From NCBI GenBank assembly GCA_947632125.1, contig CANRNV010000013.1:1-33157 (forward strand): DNA of 33,157 nucleotides. The letters run 5' to 3'. Both the position numbers and the translations under genes were made by a program. The notes below the pieces were generated by a model. The model made no database searches. It was not told where the DNA came from and saw only the letters and a program-made list of their open reading frames with translations. This document shows positions 1 to 5,842 of the stretch, one piece after another. This DNA comes from an uncultured Clostridia bacterium (GTDB lineage: Bacteria > Bacillota > Clostridia > Christensenellales > Pumilibacteraceae). Position 1 is the first letter of the stretch. Each line of letters begins with the position of its first letter.

Positions 1-173
1 TATATCATGTCCTCTTCGTACGGGCTTAGATCAACCCTGCCCCTCGTATCGTCATACTCGAGCGTCACCATCCACTCGCCCGTGGGCACGCACGCCGTGC
101 ACATGATCGCTACCGAGCACAGCACGCACGCGATCAAACCGAGCACCATATACTTTATTATGCTTTTCTTCAT
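1..173 (-). CDS. N-terminal part of a predicted lipoprotein (cut by window edge)
   Basis: The reading frame starts at an ATG at 173, preceded by a good ribosome site (GGAGGT seven bases upstream), and runs without a stop to the window edge, giving 57 codons. The product begins MKKSIIKYMV, with a basic start, a hydrophobic stretch and a cysteine-containing end (CTAC) that could be a lipobox, although the -3 residue is not the usual leucine. The following segment, EWMVTLEYDDTRGRVDLSP, resembles the start of a divergent InlB-type beta-repeat found in Bacillota surface proteins. That is inference from a short stretch. Most of the protein lies outside the window, so its function cannot be stated. 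Confidence 0.6.
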   Translation of the reverse strand, partial: MKKSIIKYMVLGLIACVLCSVAIMCTACVPTGEWMVTLEYDDTRGRVDLSPYEEDMI

Positions 174-365
174 ATCGTACCTCCGTTATAGCTTGTCTGT
201 ATCTCGAGTCATGTTTAAACCCGTGACACTTGTTACCGTTATTTTACCATGCCCCATATGATTTGTCAATACCCATTGGCTTTTTTTGTAAAATTTTTTG
301 CCTCACCGTTTCCCGTACCAATTGCCACCATAAGCTTATCTTTCTTTCAAACACTATTTCTAATT

Positions 366-403
366 AAAAAGACTACTTCGCCTCACGGTAAAATAGCCTT
401 TTT
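366..403 (-). terminator. Possible rho-independent terminator downstream of hipT
   Basis: Read on the minus strand, AAAAAGGCTA pairs with TAGTCTTTTT across a loop that contains a small CC/GG stem, and the right arm ends in a T run. It lies about 210 bases past the hipT stop, so it could end the hip transcript. The stem is A/T-rich with one mismatch, so confidence is modest. Confidence 0.4.
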
Positions 404-484
404 CTTCGGTCTGAACGCAATTCGCCGCCGAGGGCGCGACGCGTTAAGCGAAAGCAACAGTGTTGTTTTCGCAACCAAAGCGGA

Positions 485-503
485 CCGCGATTTATAATCG
501 CGG
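485..503. repeat. Small dispersed hairpin motif (copy 1)
   Basis: CCGCGATT-TAT-AATCGCGG forms a perfect 8-bp stem with a three-base loop. A related copy lies at 3853-3880, where the flank CAAAGCG and the core ATTTATAATCGCGG are kept but the left arm is altered. Two related copies in one window suggest a dispersed intergenic repeat. No function is evident. Confidence 0.55.
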
Positions 504-614
504 GCGGGGGCGAAAGTGACGACGCCGCTAAAAGGTATGCCTTTACATTAACAAAATGGTTCCTATTCCCTTTTCGATCTCTTTTTGACAACGTCCCGGG
601 GCAAATTTGCTCCC

Positions 615-1574
615 TCATTTCAAAAGCGCTATTCTTTGTCGAATGATATTTTTCAATGCAAGTTTCATCTTTTGCGGCAAAAAAGAGTCATCGCACATAG
701 AAAGATAAGTCTGCTCCCGTGAAACGACTCCCTTTATGATTTTCTCTGCGGCAGAAGTTCGAATTCCGATTTCTTCCGCAAAGATAAGGAAATCCTTTTT
801 TCGAATATTATTCTTCTTTCCATTCAAAGTGAGTGCAAACTGTTCCGTATCTTCGGGCAACACTGCGTTTACAGGCAACATATCGTAGGCATCGGAGAGA
901 ACGTATTCGCAAGACATTTCTTCCCTTTCGATAAGTGAGAAATTTTTGAGGTGTATATCGGAATTGCCCACGACGAAAGAAAATACGATCCTCAAAAACA
1001 ACTCGGACAAATCAAAGCCCGAACGCACGGAATAGCGCATAATCACCTTCGCACATCGTTCGTAGGAACCCTTGTATTTGTCCTGCGTCAGACGCTCTTC
1101 GAGCTGGCAAAAATCCTCCATGGCGAGCATTTTAACGCCCCCCATATCCTTGATTCGGTCGATCCGTTTAGTAATATAGGCAAGCCGTCCGCCCATTTCG
1201 ATGAGGGCAAACGGGACGGTGCGGATGCCCGTCTTTCTCGCCATCTGCATGATAAGAAATTCCGCCTCGGGCAACGCCTCGTACTCGTCCGTCTGCGGCT
1301 TTAAGATATAGCCCGTCGGATAATTGACGAGGGTTAACCTCGGCTCCTTCCCTTCCGTCAAATGCAAGGACAACTTCTTCTGCACTCCGGGAACGGTGTA
1401 TCCCTTGTTTGTGCTTTCTATGGCGAGAAGAAGTAAGGTTTCCTCGGAAATACACAACTCGGGCAGAGAATCGGTCCCGAAAAAACGTTTGATACATTTT
1501 TTGTGCCAACCTACGGCGCGCTCATAGTCGCTTGCGCTCTCACCGAGCGGCTTGTTACAACAAAGACAATTCAT
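615..1574 (-). CDS. hipT: HipT-like Ser/Thr kinase toxin (HipA C-terminal type) with N-terminal Cys/His motif
   Basis: This 319-residue protein has the HipA kinase core but not the HipA N-terminal subdomain, which is encoded separately just upstream. The P-loop-like segment is VPGVQKKLSL (61-70), a probable ATP-binding lysine is K92 in ILKPQ, the catalytic loop is GNSDIHLKNF (203-212, D206 and N211), and the metal-binding aspartate is D231 in AYDMLP. An extra N-terminus carries C3, C6, H24 and C27, spaced like a small zinc site. I start at the ATG at 1574 because AGAGGAGA lies just upstream and the frame overlaps the hipS stop by four bases (ATGA); a longer 349-residue frame is less likely. 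In E. coli HipBST the kinase HipT is the toxin, phosphorylates TrpS and is held in check by HipS. The target here is unknown. I do not see an obvious S-x-S autophosphorylation pair by the glycine loop; T60 sits there. Confidence 0.85.
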   Translation of the reverse strand: MNCLCCNKPLGESASDYERAVGWHKKCIKRFFGTDSLPELCISEETLLLLAIESTNKGYTVPGVQKKLSLHLTEGKEPRLTLVNYPTGYILKPQTDEYEALPEAEFLIMQMARKTGIRTVPFALIEMGGRLAYITKRIDRIKDMGGVKMLAMEDFCQLEERLTQDKYKGSYERCAKVIMRYSVRSGFDLSELFLRIVFSFVVGNSDIHLKNFSLIEREEMSCEYVLSDAYDMLPVNAVLPEDTEQFALTLNGKKNNIRKKDFLIFAEEIGIRTSAAEKIIKGVVSREQTYLSMCDDSFLPQKMKLALKNIIRQRIALLK

Positions 1575-1906
1575 ATGCGTTCTCCTCTGACGCTTACGTT
1601 TCCGATGCAGTCCTTGCAGGCGACAAGCAGAAGTCCGAAGCGGTCGGAGGGATCGATCTTCCAATTGTGCGTGACGACATCGAGAAGCCAGCCTTCGGGA
1701 ATCAGCCCGTCAAAAAAGGCAAACAGCGTCTTGGAAACAAATTCTTCGGCTTGAAGCGGAAATGTCAAACTCACCGCCGTTGCATTTTCGGCTACGAGAT
1801 AATCTGCGTCGTATAAAAACGAATAGCCGTAATCCGTTTCATTTAAGACGCCCGCAAAGCGATTCCGAACATAAATATAGGCGGTACGATAGCCCTCAGT
1901 CATCAT
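1571..1906 (-). CDS. hipS: HipS-like protein (HipA N-terminal subdomain 1, free-standing)
   Basis: About 110 residues matching the small N-terminal domain of HipA (Couple_hipA type). Characteristic segments are SLTFPLQ, LFAFFDGLIPEGWLL, DRFGLLL and CKDCIGNVSV near the end. In full-length HipA proteins these precede the kinase core; here the domain is a separate gene, as in the HipBST modules where HipS acts as antitoxin to HipT. Two adjacent ATG codons (1906 and 1903) are possible starts, both behind GGGGAGG. The start lies inside the end of hipB, with an overlap of 8 or 11 bases, and the stop overlaps the hipT start. The overlaps imply translational coupling of the three genes. That this product, rather than HipB, neutralises the toxin is inferred from the E. 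coli example. Confidence 0.82.
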   Translation of the reverse strand: MMTEGYRTAYIYVRNRFAGVLNETDYGYSFLYDADYLVAENATAVSLTFPLQAEEFVSKTLFAFFDGLIPEGWLLDVVTHNWKIDPSDRFGLLLVACKDCIGNVSVRGERI

Positions 1907-2102
1907 GCTTGATCCTCCCCGGAATGGCTTCCATGCCGAACATGGCGAGCGCTTGATTTACCTTGTCGAGCCTTACGGTTTCTTTCCCCTGTTCCAACTC
2001 GCGGACAAAGCGAAGCCCTAAGCCGGAACGACGTGCAAACTCTTCCTGCGTAAGCCCCAACTCTTTTCTGTTTTGTTTGATAAACTCACTTAAAATGCTC
2101 AT
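1896..2102 (-). CDS. hipB: HipB-like XRE-family DNA-binding antitoxin/repressor
   Basis: A 68-residue protein made up almost entirely of an XRE helix-turn-helix: IKQNRKELGLTQEEFARRSG, then LRFVRELEQGKE and VRLDKVNQALAMFG. This is the form seen in HipB, which dimerises, binds operator DNA ahead of the operon and contributes to toxin control. It is the first gene of hipB-hipS-hipT, the same order as in described HipBST operons. There is no strong ribosome site: the ATG at 2102 is only six bases from a good -10 box (2109-2114), so the message may be leaderless, or a more distant upstream start may exist. It probably represses its own promoter through the inverted repeat at 2193-2212. Confidence 0.85.
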   Translation of the reverse strand: MSILSEFIKQNRKELGLTQEEFARRSGLGLRFVRELEQGKETVRLDKVNQALAMFGMEAIPGRIKHDD

Positions 2103-2108
2103 ATTGCA

Positions 2109-2137
2109 ATTTTACACCCTTTCGGGAGTTTTGTCAA
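2109..2137 (-). promoter_or_regulatory. hipBST promoter (sigma-A type)
   Basis: On the minus strand TTGACA (2132-2137) is followed after 17 bases by TAAAAT (2109-2114). The hipB ATG starts six bases past the -10 box, which puts the expected transcription start on or beside the start codon. Two TATAAT-like words further upstream (about 2142-2158) have no good -35 partner. Confidence 0.65.
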
Positions 2138-2192
2138 GAAATATTATACAATTATACCCGATATGAAATATTTTGTTGAACACATCGAGTTT

Positions 2193-2212
2193 CTATACCC
2201 GTAAAGGTATAG
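2193..2212. promoter_or_regulatory. Candidate HipB operator
   Basis: CTATACC and GGTATAG form a perfect 7-bp inverted repeat with six bases between them. The half-site word TATACCCG recurs at 2153-2160, closer to the promoter. E. coli HipB recognises a palindrome of similar layout (TATCC-N8-GGATA), so an autoregulatory site is a reasonable inference. The main palindrome is about 55 bases upstream of the -35 box, further than usual for simple steric repression. Confidence 0.45.
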
Positions 2213-2273
2213 TGTTTTATCCCTTAAACCGTTTATCGATGTTTGGTATAAAGCACACAGCGCGTCCTTACCT

Positions 2274-2314
2274 AAAAAAATACCCAACCGAGCCCATACG
2301 AACTCGATCGGGTA
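2274..2314 (-). terminator. Rho-independent terminator of the sipW/tasA-like operon
   Basis: Read on the minus strand, a 12-bp stem (TACCCGATCGAG with CTCGGTTGGGTA, two G-T wobbles) encloses a 10-base loop and is followed directly by seven T. It sits about 75 bases after the stop of the TasA-like gene and separates it from hipB. Confidence 0.85.
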
Positions 2315-2387
2315 CGTTGCAGTATTAAAAGGCGATGCGACCGACTATTTGACGTCGTTTGTACTAATCTTTTTACAAGAGCTGATT

Positions 2388-3011
2388 TTAATTGACTTGT
2401 TGCTCGGCATGGACCAACAAATCAAATATTACGACTTTGTTTTCGGCATTGTTATTTTTATCGTTGTCGAGATATTCGAGTTTTACGGTAAAGCTTTCGG
2501 ATGCGCCGACCTGCACCAATCCCAAACCTTGATCGTTCTCTCCCAGGGTCAGACCGTCCTTGATTAAAGTTTCTTTCTTTACGCCGCCCTCGGATTCTAC
2601 CGAAAATTTGAGCATAGAGGCAAATTCGCTGTCGCTTATAACGGAATTGAAAATAACCTCCACATAGTAATAAAATGCCACATCGCCGTTGTTTCCGATT
2701 TTCATTTCGGCTGTAAAGCTGCTGCCCGGCACCAGCAACGTGTCGGTGCCGATGCCGAAAATATTGTCCTGCGTGCTACTTGTAAAATCCTTTACGGAAT
2801 CGTCGATTACGCTTCTCATATTGCCGTTACTGTCGATATTCTTCGAAATCAGCTGTTGCCTGACAAGAGTCACTTTAAGCGAGCCCGCAATAAGATGGTT
2901 TCGAGTGGAAAATGTTTCGTATAACAAGCCATAAGTCGCGCCTGTTACAGAGGCAACACAACACAGAACAAGCGCAATTACAACCAATATAATTTTACTT
3001 CTTCTTTTCAT
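2388..3011 (-). CDS. TasA/camelysin-like exported protein with SipW-type signal
   Basis: A 207-residue protein with a basic N-terminus (MKRRSK), a hydrophobic segment at about 7-24 and then ATYGLLYETFSTRNHLIAGSL. That pattern of a short signal followed by a conserved N-terminal strand with N-x-x-x-A-G is typical of TasA/CalY-family proteins whose signals are cut by SipW. The rest looks beta-rich (TAEMKIGNNGDVAFYYYVEV, ESFTVKLEYLDND), as expected for a jelly-roll fibre subunit. It overlaps the end of the signal peptidase gene by 17 bases, has its own ribosome site (CGGAGG) and ends before a strong terminator. Known relatives form extracellular matrix fibres in Bacillus biofilms. A fibre role here is inferred from family and context; the protein is shorter than B. 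subtilis TasA (261 residues). Confidence 0.75.
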   Translation of the reverse strand: MKRRSKIILVVIALVLCCVASVTGATYGLLYETFSTRNHLIAGSLKVTLVRQQLISKNIDSNGNMRSVIDDSVKDFTSSTQDNIFGIGTDTLLVPGSSFTAEMKIGNNGDVAFYYYVEVIFNSVISDSEFASMLKFSVESEGGVKKETLIKDGLTLGENDQGLGLVQVGASESFTVKLEYLDNDKNNNAENKVVIFDLLVHAEQQVN

Positions 3012-3663
3012 ATTTTCCTCCGTTTGGGAGCTTTATTGTTGCAAGCAGTCGGTCGGGATCATCATGTTCATCATTGTAAACTCCTGCTATCAATATTGCC
3101 CAAGCGATAGAAAATATCGTCAGAACAAAAATCGGATTTTTCATAAAGTAAATCGCTCTTCCCAAAAAGCCGCTGCAATAAATTACCTTGCCCGTTATAC
3201 GATTTACGCTGTCAATATCGGCGGTATCTATTGTCTGTAAAGCCGAATTGCTATTGTCACCCGCCATTGTGATCCTATATCCGTTTTCGCTCTTTTCGAT
3301 ACTTTTTATTCTGTGCACGATCGTAATACTGCCTCCGACGGCTTTGTACACATAAGTCAGCACATCGCCTTCTTTCAACGCATCGTACCATTCTTGCAAA
3401 GATCTTTCGGGCGCATATTCGATAACTATCAAACTTCCTACCGGAATGTCTTTTATTTGAAATTGGTCGACGCTTATATTCGAATTTTTCTCCATCGACG
3501 AGGACAAGACTATTTTCGCACCGTAACCAAACAAACCGTACTCGGATGAAAATGCCATCGCCGCAATGATCATGCCCGACACGAGCATCACAATCAAAAA
3601 AATCAAAAGTTTTCTTACGATTTTTACGGCTTTTTCAATCTGCCTTTCTTTTGTTTTTCTCAT
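2995..3663 (-). CDS. sipW: SipW-like type I signal peptidase (ER/archaeal-type Ser-His)
   Basis: This 222-residue membrane protein has helices at about 17-38 and 177-195. The catalytic serine lies in LSSSMEKN (S56), a histidine replaces the usual lysine (H117 in ITIVHRI), and AGDNSN (134-139) supplies the conserved GDN motif. Serine plus histidine is the signature of SipW and of eukaryotic and archaeal signal peptidases rather than ordinary bacterial SipS. It is the first gene of a two-gene operon with its likely substrate, the TasA-like protein, which it overlaps by 17 bases. The start at 3663 is preceded by AAGGAG. Its expected job is to remove the signal of the partner at the outer face of the membrane. 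I found no convincing promoter in front. Confidence 0.85.
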   Translation of the reverse strand: MRKTKERQIEKAVKIVRKLLIFLIVMLVSGMIIAAMAFSSEYGLFGYGAKIVLSSSMEKNSNISVDQFQIKDIPVGSLIVIEYAPERSLQEWYDALKEGDVLTYVYKAVGGSITIVHRIKSIEKSENGYRITMAGDNSNSALQTIDTADIDSVNRITGKVIYCSGFLGRAIYFMKNPIFVLTIFSIAWAILIAGVYNDEHDDPDRLLATIKLPNGGKYEKKK

Positions 3664-3975
3664 TGTAAAAAACTCCTTTTTTGCGTTTAAGCCCCCATTA
3701 CATTGTATGATTTATCCCGCCGAAATGTATCGTCCGCTATCGCAACTCTCCATTGAGCATCATCCTTTACATAGTCAAAGACACAAAAATGTGCTTTTCG
3801 TGTGTTTTATCGTGCTATTTACTTCGCAAAAGCGCCGGTATTGATTTCGTAGTCAAAGCGCCCGAGATTTATAATCGCGGCTGAGGTAACATTGTGTAAC
3901 AATGTTTGATATATTGGTAAATATGTTTCGATTATATACAAATGTGACTTAAAATCCGTTGATAAATAAGCCACA
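3664..3975. other. Intergenic region upstream of sipW
   Basis: No gene is seen. The stretch holds a second copy of the dispersed hairpin motif (3853-3880; see 485-503) and a weak hairpin of ACAC-AAAA / TTTT-GTGT type near 3779-3804. TACAAT near 3700 could be a -10 box for sipW, but no good -35 goes with it. Confidence 0.5.
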
Positions 3976-4236
3976 TCACATTATAATATATTTATCCAAG
4001 TTACCGTCATTTTCAATCATATGTTTTGTAATAACATAACTGTAATATTGAATATCATTGGCTATTATCGAATATCCTTGCTTTTTGAAAGAGCCGCAAA
4101 CGACACCCGTTCCGGCAAATAAATCCGCAAATACCATTTCAGATGGAACTTTCGTTTCATTATATAATGAAAGCGTCTTGTTGATGGATTTTTCAAGAAA
4201 ATCTATTAATGAATATTTGGAACCAATGTAATTCAT
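3976..4236 (-). pseudogene. Truncated D12-class adenine-specific DNA methyltransferase
   Basis: An 86-residue frame starts with MNYIGSKYSLIDFLE, the motif X region of D12/Dam-type N6-adenine methyltransferases, and continues to FADLFAGTGVVCGSF (motif I, the S-adenosylmethionine-binding loop) and IANDIQYYSYVI. It then stops with KYIIM. The target-recognition part and the DPPY catalytic motif, which a working enzyme of roughly 250-350 residues needs, are absent, and I see no continuation in any frame of the next 130 bases. The N-terminal end is intact: GAGGTAAGC in front of the ATG and a plausible promoter at 4296-4324. I read this as a decayed remnant of a restriction-modification gene. No cognate endonuclease is present. 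Confidence 0.75.
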
Positions 4237-4295
4237 GCTTACCTCAAAGCAATATTAAAGCGGACTCATAAAGCGTTTACTATAATCTTGAAAAC

Positions 4296-4324
4296 AGTAT
4301 AACATTATTTTTGAAAAAAGTAAA
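4296..4324 (-). promoter_or_regulatory. Candidate promoter of the methyltransferase remnant
   Basis: TTTACT (4319-4324) and TATACT (4296-4301) on the minus strand are 17 bases apart, about 60 bases ahead of the ATG. Confidence 0.45.
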
Positions 4325-4572
4325 GGTTATAGTCAACTCTCTTTTAAAATTTTGCATTTTGTACTTCTATTTATTCAATTGATTATGCCGTCATCTTATC
4401 CGATGCTATATCCAAATAATCATTTTCCAATAATATTACAGTTCGAAAGTCATATATAACAACAATTCGGGTGATTAGCCGGTTATGTCGTACGATTGCC
4501 GACAATTTTTATCGACTATGCCAAGTGTAGGTTTATAAAGTATACCGTTTTCTTTTGCATATCGGTCCTCAC

Positions 4573-4611
4573 AAAAACGACTGATCTCGAATTCATTTCG
4601 AAATCAGTCGT
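4573..4611 (-). terminator. Rho-independent terminator of the rarA/aldo-keto reductase operon
   Basis: ACGACTGAT and ATCAGTCGT (4577-4585 and 4603-4611) form a perfect 9-bp outer stem. After one mismatch an inner TCGAA/TTCGA stem closes a five-base loop. On the minus strand the hairpin is followed by five T (4573-4577). It lies about 45 bases past the reductase stop. Confidence 0.85.
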
Positions 4612-4630
4612 ATTGTACACTGTTGCCCGC

Positions 4631-4672
4631 TCTTAAAAGTTTTTGCTCTGCTTTTTTCAAAAAGTGGGGTTT
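4631..4672 (-). repeat. 3'-end hairpin repeat overlapping the reductase stop codon
   Basis: This copy of the hairpin element described at 10712-10839 contains the last codons and the TGA stop (4657-4659) of the aldo/keto reductase gene. In the gene's direction it reads CCCCACTTTTTGAAAAAAGC, then GAGCAAAAACTTTT. The two stem arms do not fully match (CCAC against GCAG), as if halves of two stem variants were joined. Confidence 0.6.
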
Positions 4673-5838
4673 TGCCTTAACTTTTTACTCTCTTCTTCGC
4701 GCTGTTTGCTAATATCCGCCCATCTCGGCATTTTGTCGAGCATCGATGTGAGTTCCTCCAAAATCGCGGGGATGGAAATACTTTGAGGACACATCTTTGC
4801 GCACTTTCCGCATTTGAGGCACGCAGACGGAAGCGTTTCCTTGGGTGCGAACTCCAACCTCATCGAGGTATTGACGACGGGCGCGAACTTGATTTCGTTG
4901 TAAATGGCGATAAGCTCGGGAATGTCGAGTTTCGCGGGACAGCCGTCGGTGCAGTAGCGGCACTTGGTGCACGGCACCGAATTTACCATTCTGCGAACCG
5001 CCCTTTCGATAGCCGCTTGTTCGGCTTCGTTTAAGCAGTTGCGTTTATCGAACGTGGCGATATTGTCCTTCATCTGTGCCAAATCCGACATTCCGCTAAG
5101 CACCGTCGCCACATTGCCGAGCCCGTGCAGCCACCTTAAAGCGAACGACGCTATGCTGCCCTCGCTTAACGCATGGAGTTCCGCCTCGCTCGTTTCGTCA
5201 AGCTTGGCGAGCCTGCCGCCCCTTACGGGCTCCATAACGATGACGGGGATACCGCAATCGGTCAAATACTCGTACTTGGCTTTTGCGTCCTGCATGGTCC
5301 AATCGAGGTAGTTGAGTTGGATCTGACAAAATTCGAGCTCACCCTTTCCGTAGTCGAGAATTTTCTTGATCACATCGAGGCTGCCGTGCGACGAAAAGCC
5401 CAAATGCTTGATACGTCCGTTGCGCTTTTGCTCTATCAAATATTCGACGATCCCCCACTTGCCCGTGTAGACGCCCAAGGACTGCTCGTACACGTTATGT
5501 AACAGGTAAAAGTCGAAATAATCGACCTTGCACTTGCGTAGCTGCTCTTCGAACACTTCCTTTGCGTTGTAGCTGCTGCTTATCTGGTGCCCCGGGAACT
5601 TGTCGGCAAGCATAAACGACTTTCGGTCGTGACGAGCGAGCGCCTTGCCCACGACTATCTCGGAGTAGCCGCCGTGATACGGATACGCCGTGTCGAAGTA
5701 ATTGACGCCGCTGTTAAGCGCGTAATCGACCATTTCGAAAGTCTGCGCCTCATCGATCTTGCCGTCCCGTAGCGGTAATCTCATGGTTCCGAACCCGAGC
5801 CCCGATATCTCGGTCCCGAAAACTTTATTGTAAAACAT
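4657..5838 (-). CDS. Aldo/keto reductase with C-terminal 2x[4Fe-4S] ferredoxin domain
   Basis: This 393-residue protein has an aldo/keto reductase barrel followed by a ferredoxin-like tail. The AKR tetrad is visible: D49 in FDTAYPYHGG, Y54 just after it, K80 in LADKFPG and H114 in YLLHNV. The tail has two cysteine clusters, CTKCRYCTDGCP (C290, C293, C296, C300) and CLKCGKCAKMCP (C340, C343, C346, C350), enough for two [4Fe-4S] clusters. This architecture is common in anaerobic Clostridia, where the enzyme is annotated as a ferredoxin-linked oxidoreductase. The substrate is unknown. It lies four bases behind rarA with AAAGGAGAA as ribosome site, so it is the last gene of that operon. The final residues QNPTF and the stop are encoded by a dispersed hairpin repeat, so the C-terminus may have been reshaped by its arrival. 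Confidence 0.9.
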   Translation of the reverse strand: MFYNKVFGTEISGLGFGTMRLPLRDGKIDEAQTFEMVDYALNSGVNYFDTAYPYHGGYSEIVVGKALARHDRKSFMLADKFPGHQISSSYNAKEVFEEQLRKCKVDYFDFYLLHNVYEQSLGVYTGKWGIVEYLIEQKRNGRIKHLGFSSHGSLDVIKKILDYGKGELEFCQIQLNYLDWTMQDAKAKYEYLTDCGIPVIVMEPVRGGRLAKLDETSEAELHALSEGSIASFALRWLHGLGNVATVLSGMSDLAQMKDNIATFDKRNCLNEAEQAAIERAVRRMVNSVPCTKCRYCTDGCPAKLDIPELIAIYNEIKFAPVVNTSMRLEFAPKETLPSACLKCGKCAKMCPQSISIPAILEELTSMLDKMPRWADISKQREEESKKLRQNPTF

Positions 5839-5842
5839 CTCT

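Larger units (their letters stand above)
174..614. other. Intergenic region between hipT and the edge lipoprotein
   Basis: No convincing gene is seen. An 81-codon frame on the minus strand (373-618) has no homology I recognise and runs through a perfect hairpin, so I do not call it. The stretch holds a terminator candidate (366-403) and a dispersed hairpin motif (485-503). The T- and A-rich part at 200-300 presumably holds the promoter of the edge lipoprotein, but I could not place the boxes with confidence. Confidence 0.6.
4237..4656. other. AT-rich intergenic region
   Basis: No gene is seen between the methyltransferase remnant and the aldo/keto reductase. The left part holds the remnant's promoter (4296-4324), and the right part holds the reductase operon terminator (4573-4611) and a 3'-end hairpin repeat (4631-4672). 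The middle, about 4330-4560, is AT-rich with no structure I can support. Confidence 0.6.

Noticed and set aside
373-618. 81-codon minus-strand frame downstream of hipT
   Set aside because: It runs through a perfect hairpin and a terminator-like stem and has no recognisable product.
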